Of a stretch of 24,505 nt of DNA, positions 16,184 to 23,538 are shown in pieces; position 1 is the first letter of the stretch; each line of letters opens with the position of its first letter. The position numbers were made by a program, and so were the translations under genes. Origin of the DNA: an uncultured Desulfobulbaceae bacterium (lineage in GTDB: Bacteria > Desulfobacterota > Desulfobulbia > Desulfobulbales > Desulfobulbaceae); contig CAMYOP010000006.1 in the NCBI GenBank assembly GCA_947260045.1, positions 1-24,505 of the forward strand. The letters run 5' to 3'. The notes under the pieces were generated by a model. That model was given only the letters and a program-made list of their open reading frames with translations, did not search any database and was not told the origin of the DNA.

Positions 16184-17716
16184 CTATGAGTTCCAGACAA
16201 CTTCGTAACGACTCTCATGCAGATCTTTTATAGGGATTACGGTAATTAATTTTTGAATTTCTTTTTCAATCAACTCAATATTGCCTGTCTCTTCAGTTAA
16301 AAGCATGTCAGCAACTTTCGGGTTAACATTCACGACAACACTCGAACCACTTATTTTCTTGGCATCCCTTGAAATTTTACGAAAAATTTCATAGCAGATT
16401 GTCCTTCTGGACTTAATGACACCTTCACCACTACAGTAACTACACGGTTCCGTCATCATCTGAATTAAATTTTCACATGACCGTTTCCGAGTCATTTGAA
16501 CCAGTCCAAATTCTGAAACTTTTAAAATGTTCACTCTACTCTTGTCAGTCTTCATGGCTTCCTGAAAAGCACTTAACAGGTCTTCCCTATGCTCTTCAAT
16601 CTCCATATCGATAAAGTCGACTATGATAATACCACCGATATTTCGCAGACGAAGCTGGTAGGCTATTTCTTTTGCTGCTTCAATATTTGTCTTGAAAATA
16701 GTTTCTTCAAGATCACTTTTGCCAACGTAACGGCCTGTGTTGACATCTATAACAGTTAAAGCTTCGGTTGTTTCTATAATTATATAGCCACCTGAACGCA
16801 GCCAGACCTTTTTGTCGATCGCTCGATTTATTTCAACTTCAACTCCATAGTTTTCAAAAAGAGGAACTTCTTTTTCGTAAAATATTATTTTTTTCTGGAG
16901 TTCCGGAGCAAAAGCCTTAACAAAAGTTAGCAGTCTGTCATACACCTGTTTAGAATCAATAATAAGCTCATTGATATCATCAGTAAATAAATCACGAACA
17001 GAACGAAGGACTATGTCCAGATCTTTATAAACAAGGCTGGGAACAGCTGCTTTGGTTGCACTTGAGGTAATGTCATCCCACAGCAGAAGAAGAAATTCCA
17101 TATCTGCTTCAAGCTCATTTGAGGTTGCCTGCTCGGCAACAGTCCTTACAATAAACCCTGTTCCAAGGGGTCGGAGTTCTTCTATTTTTTCTTTAAGGGA
17201 TAGGCGAATGTCTTCACACTCAATTTTTCGGGAGATCCCTATATGGTCAGTTAGAGGCATAAATACAAGATTACGGCAGGGCAGGGTGATATGGCAGGTT
17301 AACCTGGCACCCTTAGTACCAATCGGATCTTTTGAGATTTGAACCAGTATGTCCTGTCCCTCTTTCAAGAGATCGCTGATAGCTGGACTGTTGCCATTTA
17401 CGCCTGTAATTTCTTGGGAGCTGGCAGAAAGAGCATATTGATAACAGGGCATATCTTGATTAATGACTCGTTTTTCCATGTCTGCCATGGAAACATGGAC
17501 ATCATCTACGTAGAGAAAACCAGTACGTTCAAGACCGATGTCAACGAAGGCTGCCTGCATTCCAGGAAGTACCCTGACAACACGTCCTTTATAAATATTA
17601 CCGACAAGACCTTTTTCCATTGGTCGTTCGAGGTGAAATTCCAACAGATTACCTTTTTCAACCAGGGCAATCCTGTTTTCATAAGGCGTTGTGTTAATGA
17701 GAATATCGGTATGCAT
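16184..17716 (-). CDS. rng: Ribonuclease G (Rne/Rng family)
   Basis: 510 residues, close to RNase G and much shorter than RNase E, with no C-terminal scaffold. An S1 domain occupies about 35-140 (GNIYKGRVVRVLPGMQAAFVDIG). The RNase H-like/DNase I-like catalytic core has VIDVNTG with D324 and IIVDFIDME with D367, the expected magnesium ligands. A Zn-link CSYC (C425, C428) follows, which joins protomers in this family. The enzyme is a 5'-end-sensing endoribonuclease that matures rRNA and turns over mRNA in the cytosol. The ATG at 17714-17716 gives the usual short start before INTTPYENRIALVE. It is the first gene of the probable operon rng-M23-lptF-flippase-GT9, and the 275-base gap upstream should carry its promoter. 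Confidence 0.94.
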   Translation of the reverse strand: MHTDILINTTPYENRIALVEKGNLLEFHLERPMEKGLVGNIYKGRVVRVLPGMQAAFVDIGLERTGFLYVDDVHVSMADMEKRVINQDMPCYQYALSASSQEITGVNGNSPAISDLLKEGQDILVQISKDPIGTKGARLTCHITLPCRNLVFMPLTDHIGISRKIECEDIRLSLKEKIEELRPLGTGFIVRTVAEQATSNELEADMEFLLLLWDDITSSATKAAVPSLVYKDLDIVLRSVRDLFTDDINELIIDSKQVYDRLLTFVKAFAPELQKKIIFYEKEVPLFENYGVEVEINRAIDKKVWLRSGGYIIIETTEALTVIDVNTGRYVGKSDLEETIFKTNIEAAKEIAYQLRLRNIGGIIIVDFIDMEIEEHREDLLSAFQEAMKTDKSRVNILKVSEFGLVQMTRKRSCENLIQMMTEPCSYCSGEGVIKSRRTICYEIFRKISRDAKKISGSSVVVNVNPKVADMLLTEETGNIELIEKEIQKLITVIPIKDLHESRYEVVWNS

Positions 17717-17991
17717 AATAAGTGTATTTTGAATTTTTAATCGTGGGTTTTGAAATTAATTCCTGTTGCTGCTGATTGAAAATTCGCAGAGACGTGACGG
17801 ACCTGTCAAGTTTGAACATTTTAGGCCGCAAATATGTATGCATGTTACCCTGTACGAATTATGAAACTATAGATTATATCAGAATGGGCTTTTTATGCCA
17901 TAAATAATTAAAAGTACTGTGCAGTAAACACTTTATGGATTTAAGTGCATTCCATGCGAGATATACAAATAATTAACAGAATCAAAAAAGA
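17717..17991. promoter_or_regulatory. Divergent intergenic region between rng and GT2
   Basis: 275 bases without a credible ORF, separating the starts of rng (minus) and the GT2 gene (plus), so both promoters should lie here. A 13-bp dyad TTTATG-C-CATAAA at 17892-17904 and a short dyad TACTG-TG-CAGTA at 17915-17926 lie on the GT2-proximal side. They could be operators, but no known consensus fits well. Confidence 0.4.
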
Positions 17992-18837
17992 ATGCTTTCA
18001 GTAATCATCCCCACCTATAATCGTGCTCCATTTCTAGAGAAAAGTATTGGTTCAGTTTTCAACCAGACCCTTGGCTGTGATGAACTGATAGTGATAGATG
18101 ATGGTTCCACAGACGATACCTATGACTTGATACAAACACTCAAAAAACACGCTCATACGCCTCTCCGTTATGAATATCAAGAAAACAGGGGTGCTGCCGC
18201 TGCCCGAAATCTTGGTATAGATGTAGCAAAAGGGGAGATTCTTTGTTTTCTGGATTCTGACGATTGTTTCCAGCCTGACAAACTAAAAGTGCAATTTGAA
18301 GAAATGCAAAAAAAGCCACAATATAGTATTTCTCATACCAGAGAAATCTGGTATAGACGTGGCCATCTGCTGCAACAAAAGAAAAAGCATAGTCCTCCCC
18401 ATGGCGATATCTATGAACGCTGTTTGCGTATGTGCGTTGTCGGAATGTCTACAGTAATGGTAAAAAAAACACTGTTCTTGCAATATGGGAATTTCGATGA
18501 AAATTTGCCCTGTTGTGAAGATTATGATTTTTGGCTTCGGGTAAGCCCATTTGAGAACTTTTTATTAATTGACGAACCTTTAACGATTAAAGATGGTGGC
18601 AGACCGGATCAACTCTCAACTCAGTACAGAATGGGCATGGATAAATTCCGAATCAGATCCCTTTGCAAGCTGCTTGACACCACCGAGCTGAGCCAGGATC
18701 AATCAATGCTGGCCTTTAAGGAACTCGTTTATAAATGTAATATTTATGGTAATGGCTGTATCAAATATGGAAAAATAGAAGAAGGTTCACAAATTCTTGC
18801 AATTCCAGACAAGTATTCAACAATTATTATCTCTTAA
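17992..18837 (+). CDS. GT2-family glycosyltransferase
   Basis: 281 residues of a GT-A fold transferase. It begins with SVIIPTYNRAPFLEKSI, has the nucleotide-binding VIDDGSTDDT (33-43) and NRGAAAARNLGI, then the metal-binding DXD-type FLDSDD (about 85-90), and the acceptor-side CEDYDFWLR. There is no membrane segment, so it should act in the cytosol or at the membrane face on a nucleotide-sugar donor; donor and acceptor are unknown. The protein is rather rich in cysteine in its second half. It lies 20 bases before the SPL-like radical SAM gene and is probably cotranscribed with it. It is divergent from rng. Confidence 0.9.
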   Translation: MLSVIIPTYNRAPFLEKSIGSVFNQTLGCDELIVIDDGSTDDTYDLIQTLKKHAHTPLRYEYQENRGAAAARNLGIDVAKGEILCFLDSDDCFQPDKLKVQFEEMQKKPQYSISHTREIWYRRGHLLQQKKKHSPPHGDIYERCLRMCVVGMSTVMVKKTLFLQYGNFDENLPCCEDYDFWLRVSPFENFLLIDEPLTIKDGGRPDQLSTQYRMGMDKFRIRSLCKLLDTTELSQDQSMLAFKELVYKCNIYGNGCIKYGKIEEGSQILAIPDKYSTIIIS

Positions 18838-18857
18838 CGCGTAAACCAGGAAATTAA

Positions 18858-19961
18858 GTGTCTTACGGCGATCCTTCGCGATATCTCGAAAAAATTTATG
18901 TAGAAGAAGACTGTTATAATCTTCCCTACACAAAAGAAATTATTGCCCGCAGTGGACTCCCCGTCACTGTTTTGCCAAACAGGCAGGAGCCTGACATCTG
19001 TGGAAATTATCCAGACAACTTACCACAGGGAAAACAGAACCTGTTTCTTTGCCGGAACAGAGGGAAATTCTTTAAGCCCTGTCCAGCTACAAAGGAATAC
19101 CGTTGCTGTGATTACCAGGTACTTAATATCGGCATGAATTGTCCCATGGATTGTGTATATTGTATTTTGCAATCATACCTGAATAATCCCTGGATTTCTT
19201 ATTTTGTAAATATTGACGACTTGTTTAAAGAATTAGATGAGACCCTGCTAAGCAATCAGCACCCATTTCAGCGGATAGGGACAGGTGAGTTTACTGACAG
19301 TATGGCCCTTGACCGCCTTACAGGTTTAAGTAAACACCTGGTAGAGTATTTTTCCAAGAAGGACAATTGTATACTTGAACTCAAAACCAAGAGCGTTATT
19401 ATTCAAAATTTAGAGTCCCTGGAACATAATGGTCGAACAGTTGTCAGCTGGTCCCTGAACAGTCCTCCCATTATGGCCCGAGAAGAAATAAGGGCAGCAA
19501 GTCTTCAAGAAAGACTGGAGGCCGCGGTGCAATGTTCCTTTTGGGGCTACAAGCTTGGATTTCATTTTGACCCTATAGTTTATCATGATGGCTGGCAGGA
19601 AGGATACAGAGAAACCATACGAAACTTGTTTCAAGCAGTTGATAAAGATTCAATTGCCTGGATCAGCATGGGGGCTTTACGTTACATACCAACATTAAAG
19701 ACCATTGCGACAAGAAGGTTTCCACATTCTTCTATATTCTACGAAGAATTTATCGATGGACTTGATGGTAAATTACGTTATTTTAGATCACTCCGCGTGG
19801 AGATGTATACATTCATAGCCACTGAAATCTTAAAGTATATTGGTCCTAAAACATGTCTGTATTTCTGTATGGAAAGCGACGAAGTCTGGAAAGAAGTAAT
19901 GGGGTTTACTCCTGAAGAAAAGGGTGGCTTACCAGCCATGTTGGATAAAACAATGTGTTAA
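18858..19961 (+). CDS. Spore photoproduct lyase-like radical SAM protein
   Basis: 367 residues, starting at GTG 18858 with AGGA six bases upstream. The radical SAM cluster motif CPMDCVYC (C95, C99, C102; CX3CX2C) is intact, followed by LQSYLNNPWISYFVNIDDL, which matches the SPL family pattern. The later part keeps SPL-like stretches such as ELKTKS, SWSLNSP, LQERLEAAVQC, GYKLGFHFDPI and HDGWQEGYRETI. In B. subtilis SPL, from memory, the H-atom donor C141 sits in EASCTSD; the aligned segment here is GTGEFTDS and the position is E144. Extra N-terminal cysteines (C48, C65, C75, C83, C84) are notable. It is therefore unlikely to be a canonical spore photoproduct lyase, and nothing suggests a sporulating host. 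It follows the GT2 gene by 20 bases; its function is unknown. Confidence 0.87.
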   Translation: MSYGDPSRYLEKIYVEEDCYNLPYTKEIIARSGLPVTVLPNRQEPDICGNYPDNLPQGKQNLFLCRNRGKFFKPCPATKEYRCCDYQVLNIGMNCPMDCVYCILQSYLNNPWISYFVNIDDLFKELDETLLSNQHPFQRIGTGEFTDSMALDRLTGLSKHLVEYFSKKDNCILELKTKSVIIQNLESLEHNGRTVVSWSLNSPPIMAREEIRAASLQERLEAAVQCSFWGYKLGFHFDPIVYHDGWQEGYRETIRNLFQAVDKDSIAWISMGALRYIPTLKTIATRRFPHSSIFYEEFIDGLDGKLRYFRSLRVEMYTFIATEILKYIGPKTCLYFCMESDEVWKEVMGFTPEEKGGLPAMLDKTMC

Positions 19962-20045
19962 AAAAAGACATTACTGTCTGGATTTTTCGCTAATTATCCT
20001 TACTATACTACCTACATATTAAAAAAAGGTTAAAACAGGTGAAAT

Positions 20046-20474
20046 ATGATTAACAAAGTAATTTTGATAGGAAATCTCGGTGGAGACCCTGAAATTAGAT
20101 ATACACAAGGGGGGACGCCTGTTGCTAATTTTAATATCGCAACGTCTGAATCCTGGCGCAATCAGGATGGAGGGAAGGAAGACCATACTGAATGGCACCG
20201 AATTGTGGTTTGGCGAAAGCTTGCTGAAATATGTGGTGAATATCTCAACAAAGGTTCCAAGGTCTATATAGAAGGAAAAATCAGAACGAGAAAATGGCAG
20301 GATCGTGATGGAAATGATCGCTATACAACGGAAATTGAGGCGCGTGATGTCCAGTTCCTAACCCCTAAAGGTGGTGCTGGTGGAAGTCAAGGCGGTTCAG
20401 GTGGTGGATCATATGATCAAGAGGATTCTTTTCGCGAACCACCTCCAGGTGTTGGCGATGATGTTCCGTTTTAA
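20046..20474 (+). CDS. ssb: Single-stranded DNA-binding protein SSB
   Basis: 142 residues with the standard start MINKVILIGNLGGDPEIRYT. An OB-fold spans about 1-108 and includes ATSESWRNQDGG, TEWHRIVVWRKLAEI and GSKVYIEGKIRTRKWQD. A Gly/Ser-rich linker follows, and the acidic tip ends DDVPF, the docking peptide for SSB partners. It binds ssDNA as a tetramer in replication, recombination and repair. A clear ribosome binding site (AGGTGA at 20037-20042) precedes the ATG. A possible -10 element TATACT (20004-20009) lies about 37 bases upstream. It is followed after 25 bases by a dnaJ-type gene. Confidence 0.96.
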   Translation: MINKVILIGNLGGDPEIRYTQGGTPVANFNIATSESWRNQDGGKEDHTEWHRIVVWRKLAEICGEYLNKGSKVYIEGKIRTRKWQDRDGNDRYTTEIEARDVQFLTPKGGAGGSQGGSGGGSYDQEDSFREPPPGVGDDVPF

Positions 20475-20499
20475 TTGTTTGTCAATTGGTTAAATCATA

Positions 20500-21468
20500 A
20501 TGTCTATTGATTACTACGAAATTCTTGGGGTATCCAAAAGTGCCTCCAAAGATGAATTAAAAAAAGCTTACCGAAAACTTGCGCTCAAATATCACCCTGA
20601 TCGTACTAAAGGTGACAAAGCAGCTGAAGCTAAATTTAAGCAAGTTAACGAGGCGTATGCAGTCTTATCTGACCCTAAAAAAAGGAATCAGTACGACACT
20701 TTTGGCAATGATGGTTTTCACCAGCGTTTTTCCCAGGAAGATATTTTTAGAGGATTTGATCTCAATGATATCTTGCAGCAATTTGGCTTTGGTGGAGCAT
20801 CCTTTGGTCAAAACACATCGTTTCGCAACACAGGTGGAGGAAATCCATTTGGTTCCATTTTTGGAAATGCCGCCGGTGGCATGGGGAACATGGGTGGTAT
20901 GGGCGGCTGTGGTGGTGGCTCGTGTCGAACTGGCCCTCAGGTAACTAAAGGAGCTGATCAGACATATGAATTATCTCTTTCCCTGGAGGAAATACTTCAT
21001 GGTGGAGAAAAAACAATCACCTTGAAGAGAAACGGCAAACAGCAAAATGTTGCAGTGAAAATACCCAAGGGTATTGAATCGGGCAAGAGGCTGCGTTTAA
21101 GTGGTAAAGGGGCACCGTCACCAAGTAGTGGGCCAGCTGGCGACTTGTATTTAAAAATAAACGTTGCCCAGCACGACCTTTTTAAAAGAGAGAATGACGA
21201 CCTTATTTTAGAAAAACGAATACCATTTAGCATGGCCTGCAGTGGTACGGTTATTGAAGTTCCAACACTGGATGGGAAAAAATTTAATGTTAAAGTTCCC
21301 CCTGGCGTACAGCAGGAATCAAAATTACGCATCAAAGGGCATGGGTTGCCTAGTGGACCCATTGGCGGACGTGGCGATATTTACGTTAAGATCTCTATCC
21401 AGATACCCAAAAAGATGAATCCCGAACAAAGCGATTTGATAACAAAACTCGCTGAAGCAGGACTGTAA
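20500..21468 (+). CDS. Class II DnaJ (CbpA/DnaJB-like) co-chaperone without zinc finger
   Basis: 322 residues. An N-terminal J domain (about 4-67) has the DnaK-activating HPD at 32-34. A G/F- and G/M-rich region runs from about 86 to 148. Two C-terminal substrate-binding beta domains follow (about 150-310; SLSLEEILHGGEKTI, then GDLYLKINVAQHDLFKRENDD and GRGDIYVKISI). The CXXCXGXG zinc-finger repeats of true DnaJ are missing, which places it with CbpA-type co-chaperones that feed clients to DnaK. Two cysteines (C137, C142) sit within the glycine-rich linker. It is encoded 25 bases after ssb and ends just before a strong terminator. Confidence 0.92.
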   Translation: MSIDYYEILGVSKSASKDELKKAYRKLALKYHPDRTKGDKAAEAKFKQVNEAYAVLSDPKKRNQYDTFGNDGFHQRFSQEDIFRGFDLNDILQQFGFGGASFGQNTSFRNTGGGNPFGSIFGNAAGGMGNMGGMGGCGGGSCRTGPQVTKGADQTYELSLSLEEILHGGEKTITLKRNGKQQNVAVKIPKGIESGKRLRLSGKGAPSPSSGPAGDLYLKINVAQHDLFKRENDDLILEKRIPFSMACSGTVIEVPTLDGKKFNVKVPPGVQQESKLRIKGHGLPSGPIGGRGDIYVKISIQIPKKMNPEQSDLITKLAEAGL

Positions 21469-21470
21469 AT

Positions 21471-21520
21471 AAGACAAAGGCCTTACCGTCTAATTATGGT
21501 AAGGCCTTTGTCTTTTGTTG
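21471..21520. terminator. Strong rho-independent terminator between convergent dnaJ-type gene and leuD
   Basis: A perfect 17-bp stem (21471-21487 with 21498-21514, core ACAAAGGCCTTACC) encloses a 10-base loop and runs into a T-rich tract on the plus strand. It lies directly after the dnaJ-type stop. The A-rich left flank becomes a T-rich run on the other strand, so it may also stop leuCD transcripts. Confidence 0.9.
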
Positions 21521-21569
21521 TATTATTAGCCGTCCAGATTATTTCCCCAAACACATCTTAGAAGAATTA

Positions 21570-21938
21570 TTAATAATTTGCGTCTGCATATGCAAGCCAA
21601 CCGCCAGCCTGTACAAGTTTCTGGTCAAAAGGATTAAGGGAGAAGTCGTATTGAAGGGTCTCGGTTTTATCCCCTGGCGATGTTGCGGTAATTTTTCCAT
21701 TTTTCATGTCAACGCCAACCTCAATGCTGCCCTCAAGCTGAAAAAGTTCTTCAAGGTCAGCATGGGGGAGCTCCACGGCAAGTATTCCGCAGTTAAACAT
21801 ATTTTGTCTAAATATCCTGGCAAAGCTCTCACCAATAACAACGTTAATGTCATTGACCTCAAGTGCCCAGACCGCATGTTCTCTAGATGAACCACAACCA
21901 AAATTAGAACGGGTTATGAGAACTTTGGCTTTCTTCAT
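21570..21938 (-). CDS. leuD: 3-isopropylmalate dehydratase small subunit, N-terminally truncated
   Basis: The ORF codes for only 122 residues, against roughly 160-200 in known LeuD. The conserved swivel-domain core is present: NFGCGSSREHAVWAL (12-26), then SFARIFRQNMFNCGIL, and the C-terminal QAGGWLAYAD. The N-terminal strand carrying the family's DTDxIIP segment is absent. Homology seems to continue a few codons upstream (HAFSPEM) to an in-frame stop at 21957-21959, and only 67 bases separate it from leuC, so the missing part is not elsewhere in the gap. The ATG has no good Shine-Dalgarno of its own; one lies 22 bases upstream but serves a six-codon ORF. With LeuC the normal enzyme isomerises 2- to 3-isopropylmalate in leucine synthesis. 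It may be a decaying gene, a naturally short subunit or an assembly error. Confidence 0.75.
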   Translation of the reverse strand: MKKAKVLITRSNFGCGSSREHAVWALEVNDINVVIGESFARIFRQNMFNCGILAVELPHADLEELFQLEGSIEVGVDMKNGKITATSPGDKTETLQYDFSLNPFDQKLVQAGGWLAYADANY

Positions 21939-21955
21939 TTCTGGTGAAAACGCAT
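21935..21955 (-). other. Six-codon ORF with strong Shine-Dalgarno overlapping the leuD start
   Basis: After leuC, AGGAGA (21961-21966, minus strand) stands 5 bases before an ATG that reads MRFHQK and stops. The TGA overlaps the leuD ATG as ATGA. It is either a coupling leader or, more likely, the remnant of the original leuD start, put out of frame by a deletion or single-base loss in the TTTT run. Confidence 0.55.
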
Positions 21956-22005
21956 GTTAATCTCCTGCAAAAAATGGCTAAAAGGAAAACTGTTAACCTT
22001 TGGTA

Positions 22006-23292
22006 TTATTTAAGAAAGCTGCGAGGGTCAGTAATCTGGCCAGTTATGGCCGCAGCTGCGGCGCTTAGTGGGCTCATCAGATGAACCATCCCGCCTTTTC
22101 CCATTCTTCCGTTAAAATTTCTATTTGTGGTCGAGGCACAGACTTCACCTTCAGCAAGTACGCCTGAGCTCATACCAAGACAAGCACCACAAGTGGGATT
22201 TAATATACAAAAACCACTGTCTATAAATATTTTAATCAAACCCTCTTCAAGGGCCTTGGAATAAATATCGGGTGTGGCAGGGGTTAATATTCCCCGAACA
22301 TGATCAGGAATTTTATGCCCTTTTAAAATGGATGCAGCAGCACGGATATCTTCTATGCGCCCATTTGTACAAGATCCGATGTACACCTGATCGACCTTTT
22401 GTCCAGCAAGTTCAGAAATATTTTTCACCTGATCTGGTTTGTATTCATGGGTTATCTGTGGCTCTAATGTGCTCACATCAAAAGTGAAGGTTTTAGCATA
22501 ACTTGCATCACCATCAGAATGAAGTTTCTCAAATTCTTCAACAGCCTCATCTATAGTCTTGTATTGAGACTGGATAAATGGCCAAAGATATTCTGCTGTC
22601 ACCTTGTCTGGAGCGCAGATACCACTTGTTGCTCCAGCTTCAACGGCCATGTTGCAAAGTGTCATTCTGGAAGCCATATCAAACTGGTCAACGACCGGTC
22701 CTGTGAATTCCATTATGTGATCTGTTGCACCATTAACACTCAGAGTTTTGATAATGTGTAAAATGACATCTTTTGCATAAACACCTGGGCCAAGTGCCCC
22801 TGTCAATTCTATTTTCATGGTTTTTGGTATACGAAAAGCACAGACACCTTTAAGGATACCAACTTCAAGGTCAGTTGTGCCTACGCCAGCGGCAAAAGCA
22901 CCAAATGCACCATGGGTACATGTATGGGAATCGCCCATGATCACTGTGTAGCCTGGACGGATAAAGCCTTTTTCGGGGAAAAGGGCGTGGCAAACACCGT
23001 TTCGGCCAATATCAAAAAAATCCTTGATATTGTGTCGTTTGGCCCAGTCACGCATAATTTTCCCCTGGGTTGCAGTTTTAGAATCTTTTGCAGGGGTCAC
23101 ATGGTCAATAACTGCTTTGATTTTAGTAGTATCAAAAACTCTATCCATGCCTTTATCCATCAAATCCATGATGGCGATGGGAGTAGTGATTTCATGGCAC
23201 ATGACAACATCTATATCCAACACCATATTACCTGGGGTAGGCGTGTCTTTTAAATGTGCAGCAAATATTTTTTCGGTTATGGTTTGTCCCAC
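22006..23292 (-). CDS. leuC: 3-isopropylmalate dehydratase large subunit (HACN/archaeal-type LeuC)
   Basis: 428 residues, the length of the HACN-type branch rather than the longer E. coli type (about 466). It starts at GTG 23290-23292 with GGAGG (23299-23303) six bases upstream, which decides the start. The 4Fe-4S ligands are C308 (GSCTNGR), C368 and C371 (NPTCGACLG). Other aconitase-family marks are GDSHTCTHGAFGAFAAGVGTTD (120-141) and STTNRNFNGRMG. It hydrates and dehydrates 2-isopropylmalate to 3-isopropylmalate with LeuD in the cytosol; a homoaconitase-like role in the same family cannot be excluded by sequence alone. The gene looks intact, unlike leuD downstream. No leuA or leuB is in the window. 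Confidence 0.93.
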   Translation of the reverse strand: MGQTITEKIFAAHLKDTPTPGNMVLDIDVVMCHEITTPIAIMDLMDKGMDRVFDTTKIKAVIDHVTPAKDSKTATQGKIMRDWAKRHNIKDFFDIGRNGVCHALFPEKGFIRPGYTVIMGDSHTCTHGAFGAFAAGVGTTDLEVGILKGVCAFRIPKTMKIELTGALGPGVYAKDVILHIIKTLSVNGATDHIMEFTGPVVDQFDMASRMTLCNMAVEAGATSGICAPDKVTAEYLWPFIQSQYKTIDEAVEEFEKLHSDGDASYAKTFTFDVSTLEPQITHEYKPDQVKNISELAGQKVDQVYIGSCTNGRIEDIRAAASILKGHKIPDHVRGILTPATPDIYSKALEEGLIKIFIDSGFCILNPTCGACLGMSSGVLAEGEVCASTTNRNFNGRMGKGGMVHLMSPLSAAAAAITGQITDPRSFLK

Positions 23293-23298
23293 TCTAAT

Positions 23299-23303
23299 CC
23301 TCC
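23299..23303 (-). promoter_or_regulatory. Ribosome binding site of leuC (GGAGG)
   Basis: GGAGG on the minus strand, 6 bases before a GTG. It is the best Shine-Dalgarno in the window and fixes the leuC start at a non-ATG codon. Confidence 0.85.
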
Positions 23304-23538
23304 ATTGGAACTAGTGAAGAAAAATTTTACAGGGAAAAAATTATCTTCAAATAAAAATTCCGTACGCATTCTGTTTTGAAAAATCTGAACAATACACGGA
23401 GCAATTCTATCAGTCAATTTTTTTCATTGTGCTTGCGAGCAAATGCTTTCCATCATTGTTCATATCACGTTTATCGTCTATATATAGTATCTATTCAACC
23501 AATTCTGTTACACCTCACTTTTCAATTGGAAAAATAAT

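Noticed and set aside
17915..17926. LexA-like dyad TACTG-TG-CAGTA upstream of the GT2 and SPL-like genes
   Set aside because: The half-sites are too close for the known CTGT-N8-ACAG box, and the first gene is a glycosyltransferase, so an SOS link is not supported.
18858..19961. Calling the radical SAM gene a true spore photoproduct lyase (splB)
   Set aside because: The H-donor cysteine position is a glutamate and nothing in the window points to sporulation.
19962..20000. Possible terminator GACA-TTAC-TGTC after the SPL-like gene
   Set aside because: The stem is only four base pairs and not GC-rich, too weak to call.
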